From Rhizomys pruinosus (taxonomy: Eukaryota > Chordata > Mammalia > Rodentia > Spalacidae): a DNA stretch of 64,000 bases. Location of the stretch: positions 522,788-586,787 of the forward strand of contig VZQC01013302.1 in assembly GCA_009823505.1 (NCBI GenBank). The letters run 5' to 3'. The notes below the pieces were generated by a model. It had not been told where the DNA came from and searched no databases. It saw only the letters and a list, made by a program, of their open reading frames with translations. Positions 48,309 through 60,565 of the stretch are shown piece by piece (within the stretch, counting starts at the first letter, position 1; each line of letters starts with the position of its first letter). The translations under genes were made by a program, and so were the position numbers.

Positions 48309-50514
48309 TGTGGTGGTTTGAATGAGTGTACCCCATAGGCCCTTTTAAGTATTCAGACATTTGTCTCCAGCTGATGGCGCTGTTTTAGGAGGTCATAGAA
48401 AGTTGTGGCTTTGCTAGAGGAAGTACGTTATTTGGGGGGCAGGCCGTGTGAGTTTAACTAGTCTTGTGGTCCCCAGTTGCTCTCTCTCTCTCCTCTCTCT
48501 GCGTCCTGTGCTCTTTTTGCGAGATGTGACCCATGGCTTTTGCTCCAGCTCCAGCCGCCATTAGCCCTTCTGCCACAATGACTCTAATTCCCCTGGAACG
48601 GTCAATCATAGCCTCAAATAAACTCTTCCTTTTCAAAGTTCCTTGGTCATGTAAATTTAACCATCAGCAACGGAAAAAGTGACTAATACAAGTAATTTGA
48701 TACGGAGAGTGGGGTGTTGGCTGTGAAGTACCTGACCATGGGGGTGTTTAGAGAAATTGGAAGTGTTTGGAACTCTGGGCTAGAAAATCTGTTGACTACT
48801 GTAAGCAGAGCTTAATGGGCCAGTCTAGTAGAAGCCTAGAAGAAAGTATTGCCGTGAAATTATAGTTCCAGAGGATATTTTGTTAAAGAGTCTGGCAGCA
48901 GTTTTGCCACAGCCCAAATGCTTGCCTGAGACTAAGGTGAAAAGCAATGGACTAATAATGTCTTTGGCGGAGATATGTCAAGACAGCCTAATGTAGAAAT
49001 GGTGGCGTGGCTTTTGAAGTGGTGAATATTATACAGATCTACAGTGGAAAAGAGCAAATAGGGCAGAAGGAAATGCAGAATGTACAATTTGAATCTGAAA
49101 AGTACACTAGGAAAATTAAAGGTGGGGCCAAGGCATGTGAAGGACAGGCTCCCTTTCATAAGGAGATTAAAAGTGATTAAGGAGAGGACTCAAGTAAACA
49201 GAAACAATAGAAACAAGACCTTCAGGGAAAGACCAAACCCAGGTAATCCTCCAACAAGCCCAGGGCAGAGAAAAATTACAAATGTGGTTAAAGTAAAAGA
49301 GAGTCCATCCCGAACTTGAGCCAGATTATGGCAATTTCATTCACGTGTGCTGGCTTTAGAGGCAATGAAGTTTTGCAAGAGTGAAGGGGTAATCAATTTT
49401 TCCTCTGAGTTTTCAGAGAGCTGTCAAGGCCAGGCAGAGTGTAGCAGGGGCGTCCCTGAATAAAAGAAGGCCCTGATAGGCCATTGCATGAAGCGGTGAA
49501 TGTGAAGCCTAGGTTGGCAGTGGAGACCCTGAGAAGACTTTCGAGGAGCCAGACCTGCGAGATATTTTGCAAGGAGAGCTGCAGACAGGGAGTGGTACCA
49601 GCCTAAGAAAGAGGTGTATGTTGCAAGCAAAGCTAGAAGAGCTGAGCCATGTAAGACCTTTGGAAGTCAAGACCCAGAAGTCGCACAGGAAGCACTACTG
49701 GATTTGGTGTTTTCCTTGCTGGTTTTGGTCTTGTTTTGGTCATTGTTTCCTCACTATGCCTCTAATTCCTCCCTTTTGGAATGGGAATGTGTAGTCAGTT
49801 CCACTGTACAGTGGGAGTATGTAACTTTGTCCTTTTTGATTTTACAGGAGCTTGAAGTTTAGGAGATGTGGGCCTATTGTCTCAGAAGAGACTTTTGGAC
49901 TCTAGACTTTTGAATGGCATTGAAACCTGTAAAGACTATGGGAATTTCCGGGGGAATCAACACCCTCTTCTTGAATCCGAGGCATTGCACGACATGGGTG
50001 ACACGGGTGCACAGACCTGCATGAAGACAGTACATTCATACAACTACAGAACAAAAAAAGAAAAAAAAAAAAAGAAAAGACTATGGGGACTTTTTAAGGT
50101 TGGACTAAAGCAATTTTTCATTTTAATGGTCAGGAGCCAGTATGGGGCTAGGGAATGGGAATGTGTTGGTTTTAATTAATTGTCCTCCATATGCGTTAAG
50201 TATATCAGACATGTGTCTCCAGTTGGTGGCAACTGTTCGTGGAGGTCTTAGAAGGTATGATGGGTCATCTAGAGGAAGTACGTTATTGGGGGCAGTCTTA
50301 GTGAGCTTAACCAGTCTTGTGGTCTCCAGTTAGCTCTCTCTCTTTCTCTGCTTCCTTGTGGTCATTTTGAGAGTGTGACCCTTGGTCTACTAGCTGCCAC
50401 AATGGACTCATAATTCCCTGGACCTGTCCATACGGAACTCAAATAAATTCTTCCTTATATAAGTTCCTTGGTCATGGTGGTTTTAATCACAGCAACAGAA
50501 AAGTGACTAATACA
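48309..50514 (+). mobile_element. Complete MaLR element (ORR1-type), duplicate 1
   Basis: 5' LTR about 48309-48690 (TGTGGTGGTTTGAATGAG to GTGACTAATACA, with an AATAAA signal), internal region 48691-50162, and 3' LTR about 50163-50514. MaLRs are non-autonomous relatives of ERV-L. Frameshifts break the internal frame that is open in the second duplicate. A 3' B3 piece sits inside at about 49950-50080. Confidence 0.85.
49950..50080 (+). mobile_element. B3-type SINE 3' piece inside the MaLR, duplicate 1
   Basis: GGCATTGCACGACATGGGTG, a small duplicated GACACGGGTG, then CAGTACATTCATAC and an A-rich tail. Cleaner partner at 62349-62471. Confidence 0.85.
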
Positions 50515-50754
50515 ACTTGCATTGTATTAGTAAGTTTATCTTAGGTATTTTTATGGATCCAGTAGGGATGTTTCAGATTCTAAGTACTGTCAATTTGTTG
50601 TCAACATATATTTCTTCAATATTCTATTTACTCTCCATAAACAATAAGAATTAAACCTCTAGAGAATGCTTCGTCAAAGCTGATTTTTGGCTTAGTGGTC
50701 TACCATATAAATCTTGGAGTCATTTGCCATACTAATTCCCTGGCGACCCCGGTT

Positions 50755-51805
50755 CCCGCCAATAAGTCCTACAGGAGGAGAGGCAATAGGACCCTGCTGC
50801 GGAGACTGGAACGTTAACATGGGAAAGGTGGATTGAGACCACACATGCAAGGTACAGATGGCCCTCTGGAATGCCAGAGAGTATTACAAGTCAACTAACA
50901 TAAAGCAATATGGAAATTCTGCAACCTGAAGATCAAGCAAGCCCCCTCCACCGTCAGCAACAGCTACACCTCACCTGCCTGGAAATACTGTGCAGCAGAG
51001 GCAGCCATGTGCCTGTAATATCCCAAATCGAATTGGCTATTGGCTCTCCCTTGGAGAAATAACCCATGGCTGATGCCCAAACTTTCATCCTCTACAGGGT
51101 TAAGGAGATGTTGTAAGCCACAGTAGGACCCTGTCAAATATTTAACAGGGGGGAAAATTGTAATTCATGGATTAACATATCCAAACATGTGCTATGCTAA
51201 AGTAAAACCGCGCATAACTATTATCTTACTTAAATCCTATATATCTAATTGTTTGTTATTGCTTCATTAGTAGGATCGAAAGGTTATCCTGGACAAACTG
51301 TCAGCCAATGAAAAGGAAACATCCAGAATTGACCAGAGTCCGTCAACAGCTCCAGAGAGAGTGGAATGTTTTACCTCTCATCCCACCTGTTCCCCTTTGC
51401 TAAGCCTAGGGAACAACCTGCGGAAGAGGGGCAGGGGTAGAATGTAAGGGCTGCGATTGGGGTGGGAATGGTAAAGCTACAGCAATGTAGTCTGGACACT
51501 CAGGTGATCAACTTGATTGAACAAAAACTGTCCACCCGCCCATTGGATGGTGGGGCTGTAGTTTTTTGGGCACAACAGCCTGCGATAGGTTTTGCATGAA
51601 GGATGCTTGTACTCATGGATTATCACTTATATCTAAAATGAAAAAAAAAAAAACTGAGAGAGATGCAGACAGTTATGGCAGAATGCATGATCTGGATGGG
51701 GTGGGGGTGGGGGGGGAGGAAAAGGAAATAAGCCTGAACTGAATTGGAAAAAATAGAATGAAATGCCAAATAATCAATAAAAAATAATTTTAAAAAAAAG
51801 TACTT
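50755..51805 (+). mobile_element. L1-derived extension plus G-rich tail (copy E)
   Basis: Starts within the extension (AGGAGAGGCAATAGGACCC) and follows it to the A-rich stretch, then ACTGAGAGAGATGCAGAC, a G-rich tract (51700-51720) and a CAATAAAAAATAAT tail. 5'-truncated. Lies at the right end of duplicate 1. Confidence 0.8.
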
Positions 51806-51810
51806 GGCCA

Positions 51811-52233
51811 GCTATTGTTAGTCACAGCTGAGCCTTAAATTAAAAAAGAATTATAACTCTTAAAAAAAAATAAAAAAAATAAAAAAAAGAAAATACTAAT
51901 GCCCATCAAACTTTGAAGATGCCAAAGAAGTGGAAACTTCTAATATGGTGCAGTTGGGCAGCATCTGAAGGCCATGTGTGGCATATACATATATGTATAC
52001 ATACATCATGCATGCATACATACAACAAGATCCAAAGAATAGAGACACTGAAACATGCAAAGTACTGGTGATTAAGACATCAGTCCATCCTTCTACCACA
52101 ACTACAGTAATATATGTCCTTTGGATCAACGAGGTGGTGACCCCTGACCTTCCTTTCTTAAGGCATCCATGATTTCAAAATTAAAGCTTAGTGAATACTT
52201 TCGTCACTCAGTTTCTTAAGGTACATTATGTAA
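51811..52233. other. Unassigned sequence
   Basis: A-rich stretches at 51845-51890 and a short TACA/CATA repeat at about 51985-52025. No gene recognised. Confidence 0.4.
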
Positions 52234-52517
52234 CGCGGACTCAATCTACGCGCCAGCGCGGGCAGGCGCGGGGGCTTGGAGAGGTGGAGAGTAAAATGAG
52301 TCTGGTAAAGAGAACGAGACAGGGGGGGAGGGGCGACGCAGGCGAGAAGAGGGGAAAGATCATTGGGGAGGAGCGCGGCGACCAGCCGTCGGGCAGTCCC
52401 GCTAGGTACTCTCATAGGCCCCTTTGACTCACCACCGGTCTCACCACCGTCAGGCGCGGATACCCTCCCTGGTCTCTGCTGTCGCGTCGCTCCGGCCCTA
52501 CACCGCTCGCATGTCTC
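52234..52517. other. CpG-rich block of unknown origin
   Basis: Many CpG dinucleotides (GCGCCAGCGCGGGCAGGCGC, GGAGCGCGGCGACC, GTCGCGTCGCTCCGGCC) in otherwise AT-rich surroundings. Such blocks are usually promoters with first exons, or recent retrocopies of GC-rich 5' UTRs. Just downstream (about 52543-52610) one plus frame reads FTWERKKNAEEQKMLSKQ, which looks like coding sequence and then runs into an LTR. I cannot name the parent. Confidence 0.5.
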
Positions 52518-52614
52518 TACACCTTCACTAATTCAATGGACTTTACATGGGAAAGGAAAAAGAATGCTGAAGAACAGAAAATGCTTTCAAAACAAGTAGA
52601 ACTTTGTGGGGGCC

Positions 52615-52981
52615 CCTAGACCATGTCAGGTATCTCGCTTCTTCTACTCAGCGAAAGTAGTAATTTTCCATTGGGCCCCCTCTCAAGTCAGTCAGCTGTA
52701 AGGAAGTCAGTTTAACTTTAAACCATGAAATGTTCCGTAAACAGGATGTTCCTTGAACCCTAGTGTTGATTAATCCCAATGATCTGTATCAGTGTGTTTG
52801 TTCCTTTACACAACATTATTGCAAACACTTCCTCCTACGCCTACCCTTTATATTCTGTATATGAACCTGCAGTAAACGACACTTGATCAGAACCTGTCTT
52901 GTCTCCATTCCTTGCATTTCTTGTCCCTTCCCCTCACTCTTCTCTTCCAGACCCCCATTGACTGACCCACTGGACAGGTCA
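52615..52981 (+). mobile_element. ERV2-type LTR
   Basis: Starts TGTGGGGGCCCCTAGACC and ends GGACAGGTCA. Contains a TATA-like CCTTTATATTC (about 52848) and AGTAAA further on. A primer-binding site follows immediately, which marks this as a 5' LTR. Class II (ERV2/ERVK) is inferred from the primer site and general layout. Confidence 0.75.
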
Positions 52982-52983
52982 AG

Positions 52984-53050
52984 TGGTGCCCAACGTGGGG
53001 CTCAAGGCACAGACTACCCCATGAAGGGGACCGCAGTGAAAGGCCCATGA
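52984..53050 (+). mobile_element. Lysine-tRNA-type primer-binding site and leader remnant
   Basis: TGGTGCCCAACGTGGGGC two bases after the LTR end matches the class of lysine-tRNA primer sites. About 60 bases of leader remain before the sequence changes to an L1 3' end. No viral coding region is left. Confidence 0.75.
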
Positions 53051-53059
53051 GGGGATTCT

Positions 53060-53488
53060 TAAAAAAAAAGACTGAGAAAAAGATAAAAGACATATAGGAC
53101 AGAATTCTTGAGGTATGGCAGTGCTGGGGGGTTAAAAGGAGGAATTGATCTAAATTTGATTAAGAAATGTTTTATGAAAGGGCTGGAGAGATGGCTCAGC
53201 TCTTAAGAGAATGGACTGCTCCTCCAGAGGACCGGGTTCAATCCCAGAACCCACAGGGTGGCTAAGAACCAACTTTAAGCCAGGTGTGGTGGTGCGCACC
53301 TTTGATCCTAGCATTCAGGAGGCAGAGGCAAGTGGATCTCTGTGAGTTCAAGGCCAGCCTGGTCGACAGAATGAGTTCCAGTCCATTTGGGGATATAGGG
53401 AGACCCTGTCTCAAAAAAAGACAAAAAAAAAAAAAAGAAATGTTTTATGAAATACTTAAAACTTCAATAAAAAATTTAATTTAAAAGA
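53060..53488 (+). mobile_element. LINE-1 3' end fragment, split by a fused SINE
   Basis: AAAAGACTGAGAAAAAGATA through GATCTAAATTTGATTAAG, interrupted at 53180-53434, then GAAATACTTAAAACTTCAAT and an AATAAAAAATTTAAT tail. Similar to 27200-27392. Confidence 0.75.
53180..53434 (+). mobile_element. Fused B2/B3-B1 SINE
   Basis: 53180-53277 is the tRNA-derived head of a B2/B3 SINE (GGGCTGGAGAGATGGCTCAG...GTGGCTAAGAACC). It continues directly into a B1 at 53278 (GCCAGGTGTGGTGGTGCGCA) with a poly-A tail. A single perfect 18-base duplication AAGAAATGTTTTATGAAA brackets the pair at 53162-53179 and 53435-53452. No B2/B3 tail follows the B1, so nested insertion is unlikely. Confidence 0.9.
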
Positions 53489-53499
53489 TTTGAAAATAT

Positions 53500-55340
53500 G
53501 GAAGCCTGCAAGATAGAAAGGTCAAGGCACTTACAAAGTCACTTACAATAGCTCATTAGAATAACACTATTATTCAACAGGAACCTTAAAAGCCAGAAGG
53601 GATGGTAAAGATATGTTTCGAGTTCTGAAAGACCACTATTGTCAACCCAGACTATTATAAGAAGAATAATATTTTTTCAGAAGTTGATGGAGAAATAGAA
53701 CATTTTCATGATTAAAATGAATTAAATGAATTTATATTAAGAGAGCTCTACATAATACTAGAAAGAATATGTTAATCTGAACAGATTAAAAGCAGTCAAA
53801 ATGTCAGAGAACTAGTAAAAAATTGTTATGATGGGTAACCAGAGAAAAATACTACAAAATTAACAAAATAACAGGAATTAATGTCCAACTTTTAACAATG
53901 GCCTTAGTTCCCCAATAGACACAGATTAACAGAGTGAATTACAAAACAGTACCAATCTTTTTTTTTGTCTGCAAGAAACATGCCTCACCATCAAAGATAG
54001 AAACCAATTTAAGATAAAAGGATGGGAAAAGATATACCAAGCAAATAAAACTAAGAAACAAGCAGGTATAATTATTCTAATTTTGACTAAATCAATTTCC
54101 AGCCAAAACTATTCCGAAAAGATAAGGAGAGATATTTCATACTTATTAAAGGAAAAGTTTACCAAGAGGATCTTATGATCCTCAACATATTCACACAAAA
54201 CAAAATTCTGAACAGAAGTATGACTACAGGCATCACAAACCTTGATTTCACATTATAATACAGAGTAATGAGAAAAGCTTGGTACAGGCAAAAACAAAAC
54301 AAAAACAGACTTAATGTTCAATGGAATAGAACTAAATCAATGAAACAAAATAACCAACTTTAGCCAGCTGCAAATCCTGGGAGATACAATAATGACTTCA
54401 CTGGCAAGATACCCCAGTGGGCATGCAATACCGGCAATAGTCAATCACAGTCTGATTGGATTTACAGCCTGCTTCACAGGTTGGAGATGATACCTGGCAC
54501 GCTTACCACAGCCTAAAAACCCGTGACTGTGCAGAACATAGGGAGAGCCTACTGCTATTCTACTGCTTAGTATTAAACTCCTAATTACTTATTGTTATAC
54601 AGATAGATTAATCAATCTCTCAGTTTTTACTGGAGAAGTTTCTTCTTGCAGCAGATAGAGATTAAACATAGAGAACTGAACTACAACTGTTGAACAGAGA
54701 GAAAACAGTGTGTGGAAAACCAGAAATGGAAACAGTAGAATTGAGTGAACAGGTCCAAGCAAGTCTCAAACAGGCCAGTGAGAAAACTCAAGAGCAAGTG
54801 CCTCTCCCTAAAGGGGAGAAGAGTCACTGTTACTATGGATACATGCCTCAGCTCCTGCCTAGGAGCAGCTCAACACAAGTGTGTGCTTGGCCAGAGCACA
54901 GTGGTGCATCAAAACTTGTAATGGAGAACTGTTGCAAAGCAGCCTTTTCAGGACATGTCAGGGCTATTGCACACGTACACTCATAGAGGCTGTGACTGTA
55001 TACACAGTATCAAACCAGCCAAAATACCTTCCTGGGTAGGTGAGGGACACACATTGCTCCATCTGTAGCTGAAGAGCTGTTGGCAACTGATGGTGGCTGG
55101 TGCAGGGAGTCATTATCTTTGGATGCAGCTCCTGCTAGCTGCCCCTGATCCTGTGGATGACCCTACACACATGGACAGACTAGAAGTGGGGTGGCCTCAG
55201 AGAGTGGAACATATTCATAAGTTGGGAAGAGAAAATTCATGGAGAAGTATGAGAAGCATTGAGGGAAGCAAGATGGGGATGGATTTGACCAAAACACATT
55301 TATTCATGCATGAAATTCTCCAGCAATAAAATAATTATAG
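53500..55340 (+). mobile_element. Old LINE-1 with internal deletions
   Basis: 53600-53900 resembles L1 sequence between ORF1 and ORF2. 53965-54230 encodes, through frameshifts, the ORF2 endonuclease block CLQETCLTIKD...KGWEKIYQANK. It then jumps to late ORF2 (GCATCACAAACCTTGATTTC). 54640-55340 is an old 3' UTR (GAAGAGCTGTTGGCAACTGATGG, ending GAAATTCTCCAGCAATAAA). A long-dead copy; the 54690-54986 frame within the 3' UTR is not a gene. Confidence 0.75.
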
Positions 55341-55552
55341 CAGCTGAGACAATTAAATAAAGGATTTTTCTATAACCAACAGTAATTTCAGTTTCAAATT
55401 ATTTTCAACTATCCTAATGCAGCAGGATTTGAATAGATATTTTTTATCTGGTTACCATTTTTTTAATTTTCATTTTTTACAGATGCTTTGTGTATTTCAT
55501 ACATCATTTTCCAATTCCGCAGTAGAATGTAGAGGCTGCGATTGGGGTGTCT

Positions 55553-58500
55553 GGTTAGCATTTTTTGAAGTTGCTACCATTTTTCACCCTTGAAGCAATA
55601 GAAGTTATTGCATTTGATTTGCAGTTTGTTTTTAATAAAAAGTTATAAAATTATACTAAGAAACGAACCTACTGTATTTTCAGGGAACACGCCCCCCCCT
55701 GTATTTAACATATGTCCTCATATAATTTCTTTTCTGTAGTAGGTTCTAGCCCTGCACATGTGTTAGGCCCTATTTTTCTTTGTCTTAGCTCATGCAACAG
55801 GTGCACCAGGACTGCCTTTTCCTACTAGAATGCACTGATCTATTGCAAGAAACTAGGATTTCTGTTGTTTCCAACATTTGCTTATAAGTTTCCAGCCATT
55901 GTTCTTTTATCAGCCAACAGGAATATAAACAGAGTGTTGGAACTCAAATCTATTCATGTTCATTAGAGAAATTTCAAACAAAAATCTTTAAATTTTACTA
56001 GCTTCCATTTAATTACCTTAGGATTTTTGATATGGTAATTATAAATTTCTCTCTACCATTTTTCTAGAAGTATTACATGGAAAGTAGTAATGAAAATTAC
56101 CTTTTAAGAGGGCAACTCAAATTAAAAACCAAAGAAATCATAAATAGCTATTTATGAACAACAACAGAATTAGCATGCAGTGAACACTGTTTGTATCTTC
56201 ATGTGCCATAAGAACATGGGGAATCTCCCTGGCAAAATCAAGGTATGCATAATGGTTCAAAACTGTCCGTAACCAAACTAATAACATGGGAGTAGATCTA
56301 AAATAAAATATTTCACAGTACACATGGCATACATAGCAAGAAAGTTGAATAATAGAAATGTTTCTTTGAGTTTTCATTTTGTTGTTGAGATTACTATTAG
56401 ATCACTCATCGATTCCATCTATGAATAGAAAAATACATTTTGGAAATGTATATCCAGAGAGATGTTCTCTTTTATAGATAATGGAACACAGTTCACTATG
56501 CCTTATTAAAACCTGACTAATTTTATTTTCAAAACATTTTATTTCTTTGTGGTCATGAATATGGGGAGGGTCTTCATTAGAGGAAGAATTATTATGGTTA
56601 GTAAAAAATATTTTTTTTAATAGGGAATTTCATATTGAATCTTGATTAAGGTTCAGTAGTATTTTTATTACATTTTCATATCAAAGAACTAGGACTTGGA
56701 AATGAGTAGGCATAATCAAATGTTTAACACTGGGTCCGATTTAAATGAGTTGCCTACGCTGTTCTTTTTTCATTTTACTATGCCATGTATTTCTACAATT
56801 TAGATTTCTATTCATACTATATACTTTATAAGTATAAATTGTATGTTGCTATATGTGTGTGTGGTGTATATATTTCAACTGAAACATATCTTCTCTCTCA
56901 AATAGTTACAATTAAATGCCCTCCCATGGAAAATGGACCTGTTCCATCATCCATTTTATATCTCTTAACTTCTTCCATTGCATAAAATGAATTTAAACGA
57001 ACAGAAAATCCCATCATTTGGAACTTTCCCAAACTAAGAATAAATGGTAAAATAAACATAACGCAGATGGAAAATAGGGAGGGAGGGGTCAGAAAATGAA
57101 TGCCAAGCAAGGTTATCTCCATAATGACTGACAGATGGGACCAAAGCGAAAGACGGGCTATCCAGACAAATGTTGTGATTCATTATGTGTAAGAGTAATG
57201 GCCTATTATAGAAATGGACAAGATGCTTTGTTATATCTTCCAATAAATGTGTTTTCCAGGAATTACCCAACTTAAATGGATGGGAGTATATAGTCCTGAG
57301 CTGAATGATGTATTGAATATTTTTTCTAAGTTGCTTAAATATTTTAAATGACCAAACTTAGCTCTCGGTTGCTCCCTGGTGAGAAAGAAGATCTGATTTT
57401 GGATACAAGCATTCTTCTTTTCGTTTATAGTTCCTGGAATGTTCAGTAGTTGAGACTCGGGGGTTAATTAATGTGATTATCAATTAGAGATAAATCAATC
57501 AGCAATGTACCCTAGCCAGAAAAACTCAAATATAACTCACAGAGCCCTGATTTTATAACAACAAATATAATTAACTGTCATTCCTAGTTATGACTCAGAG
57601 ACTTCAAGGTAATGGAATTTTAAAAGTATCTTCTTTCACTTGTGCAATGATTTGTTCGATTTGTATGTAAAACTCCCCTCACACTAAATCAGTTTAACTG
57701 CATCTTGATAACAGTATTTTAAAGGAAGCAGTATAGAAGATCTCTCCAGTCAATTTCATGTGCTCACTTAGTTCTGTGAAAACATAAATTAGTGATTCAA
57801 GAACTGTGCTATACTGGACAAGAAAGAGCAATCTTCCCAGAGCTTTACTCTCTCCATCAGAATGTACAGTAGGAATGAAATGATGCTTAGATGGTTTAAA
57901 AATACCATTATTTACTGTTTCTTCATTTTTAACATACAATGAAATTCTGTAGTTACCATTTTCTAGTGTACTTGTTAATCAAATAAAATAATTTGGGTGT
58001 TAATTTTTAATATTAATTTAGTTAGTAATCATTTTGCTCGTCTTCACTGAGGACGACCCCTACATTTATATGGATAAAATGTATTATTTCATTCTCACTT
58101 TATTGTCCTTTATTACAGCTCTCTTATTAATATGACATCCATTCTTAGAAGTTATTTTGCCATATGAGTCTCTGGCTCTGACCCTAACTGGTTCAGTCAT
58201 CTGTAGGAATAAAGACACTCAAACTTTTGTATACTGAGTATGTGGTTCTTTCTTCCCATGTCTATTTCTTGGTGTATTGATAACTTCTTACCCATATAAG
58301 TGTAAACTTAAAACCCTTATCTTTCTCTTTGGGTAACTTTAGGCCCCATTGATCTTTGAATTTAAATCAAATAAATTGTCTTTACATCTAGAAGAGAGGC
58401 AACTTACACAGATATAGTAATCCTCAGTGACCTGATAGAATCCAGTCATTCAGACACGATTCCTGTTATCAGGAGCCTATGGTCCAGTTGGCTGGCTATT

Positions 58501-59842
58501 CTGTATTCAGTGAGTTAAATACTCTGCAAAAATGGATGCATCTAACACTAATCCTTTAGAATGAGGTTTCTCCAAGTAACTGTCTCCATACCCTTATCAG
58601 CAATTGTTAAAGCAGTTCTCATACAGGTTTATTTTTAATGCCCTGACTGAAAATCACCATAACTGTTTTGACGTTGAGGTCTACAAAGTATCATATATGT
58701 AGGACCCAACACTTGCCAAAATCACACACACTCTCTCCCCTTAGATTTGGCTGAGACTTCCCCTTGGTATCAGGACAGGGGAAAGAACCTGTCATGTGGT
58801 CCTTTCCTTGCCTTCGTGCCTGGTCCAATCTTCTAGATACCTCAAAGTTGTTCTGCTGCCTCTTGAACTAAACACTGTTACTCATATTTTCCCTTCCCCA
58901 GTAGTCTGTGCTTACTTTTTCCAGGTCTTAAGTGTGTCAGTCACTAACTACTAAATTATTTCAAAGTTTTCAGTCTTTATTAATAGATTTAGCATTTGTG
59001 GGTTTTTTTTTTCTGTCTTCACGATTGTGAACCTTGCTTCACTTGGAAAGAAGTCTGATCCTTCCAGCCACATTTTTTTTTATCCAAATTGTGCTGCTTC
59101 AGGGAACCACTCTTGTAAATTACAGAACTCTCTGAGATCTGGCTCCCCAATATCTCTATGGAAAAATGCTCCTAACAGCAAGTTTCAGCATAGGCAAACA
59201 CACTTAGTTGAATGGCATTATTGAATAAATACAAACAACGTGAGGATAACCATACAAATATGTTCAGAAGAAACAGTATTGCAGTATTTTCTGGTGTTTA
59301 ATGATGCTGAATTATACAAAGCATAAATTCATAGAGCAATAGGAACAATGGGAGAAGACATTCTTCCCAATTACCCATGATGAGCTATTTTAAAATACTG
59401 CAAACATACTATAAACTAAATAGAAGTTTTCTTCTGAAAAATGCTGTATGAAATGAACAAAGCTTCAATAAAAATAGGCTTAAAAAAGATTTCTTCAGAA
59501 ATTAGTAACTGATCCAAGGAATATCCAAAATTTTAATGATATACATTTCATTTAAATAAATGGCCACTTCATTTTGAAACATTTCTAAGTACAATTGGGC
59601 AATGTGAACTTCCTGCATATGAAGCACAAACATTTGCCATGAAGTCAACTTTATCTATGTAAATTGTAGGTGTTTGGGGAAGAAGTGAACTAATGGAACT
59701 CAATGATTCAGGTAAAATATTTACTCAAATTTTAATCAATATTATTTGAGAAATAATTATCAAGGAAGACCTAGCATTTCTATATCTGGGCCTTCCAAGC
59801 AAAAGTATTTATGGCCAAATTAAGACTATTTTATATATAAAG
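55553..59842. other. Unassigned duplicated sequence
   Basis: Partner of 42634-47396. AT-rich, with no recognised gene. 55630-55770 differs from copy 1 (no poly-T) and 58255-58330 differs from 45770-45870. Confidence 0.45.
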
Positions 59843-59985
59843 CCAGGTGTTGCGGCACATACCTTTAATCCCAGCACTGCGCTTGGGAGGAACAGGTAGA
59901 TGGATCTCTGTGAGTTCAATGCCAATCTGGTTTACATAGTCAGTTTCAGGCTGGATGGTGCTACATGGCGACAGGGACCAAAAGA
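59843..59985 (+). mobile_element. B1 SINE, duplicate 2
   Basis: Partner of 47397-47540. Body TTTAATCCCAGCACTGCGC and CAGTTTCAGGCTGGATGG. Confidence 0.8.
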
Positions 59986-60332
59986 AAAGAGAATATTTTG
60001 CATATAAGATGCATTGCAGAGTAGAGAAGCTTAAAGATATCTTTCTCCCTTGAGATGTTCCAGAATAGCAAAGGCATAAGCTTCTCTCTGTATATTTGCT
60101 TATATTCCCAAGTGTGGGCAGTATGCCTGCAGTTGCATATGCAATATGAATTTTGAGACATATCCAGACCATTGGTTAAATGTGGACTGTTGTTAGAGTT
60201 GTTTAATATTCTACAATATTTATGTTTTCTGCTGTAAAGACATCTAGGATGGTTTCCAAGTTTCAAGCTACGAAGATAGAGCTTCTATGGTCACCAGTTT
60301 ACAAGTGTTTGTATAGAAGCAAACCTCATCTC

Positions 60333-60565
60333 GGGGCTGGAGAGATTGCCTAGCGATTAAGAGTGCTGACTGCTCTTGCAGAGGACCCAGGTTCGATTCC
60401 CAGCACCCACATGGCGGCTGAGAATCATCTTTAACTCCAGTTCCAGGGGAATCTGACACCATCTTCTGACCTCTGTGGCATTGCATGATGCGGGTGCACA
60501 AACCTACATGCAGACAGTACATTCATACACATAAAATATAATAATAAAATATATTTAAAAAAAAA
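60333..60565 (+). mobile_element. B3-type SINE with perfect TSD, duplicate 2
   Basis: Clean full-length element without the internal duplication. Perfect 17-base duplication GAAGCAAACCTCATCTC at 60316-60332 and 60566-60582. This shows what the damaged copy at 47888 should look like. Confidence 0.96.

Larger units (their letters stand above)
42634..51810 (+). repeat. Direct segmental duplication, copy 1
   Basis: Collinear with 55553-64000 at an offset of about 12.9 kb falling to 12.4 kb as indels accumulate. Long stretches look identical, for example 44165-44820 with 56887-57540 and 45880-46540 with 58340-59000. Between them are indel-rich stretches. It contains no gene I recognise. Frames at 44176-44400, 44312-44548 and 47516-47821 occur in both copies but have no recognisable domain. 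Confidence 0.9.

Noticed and set aside
54690..54986. 98-codon frame as a gene
   Set aside because: It sits in an old L1 3' UTR and has no recognisable domain.
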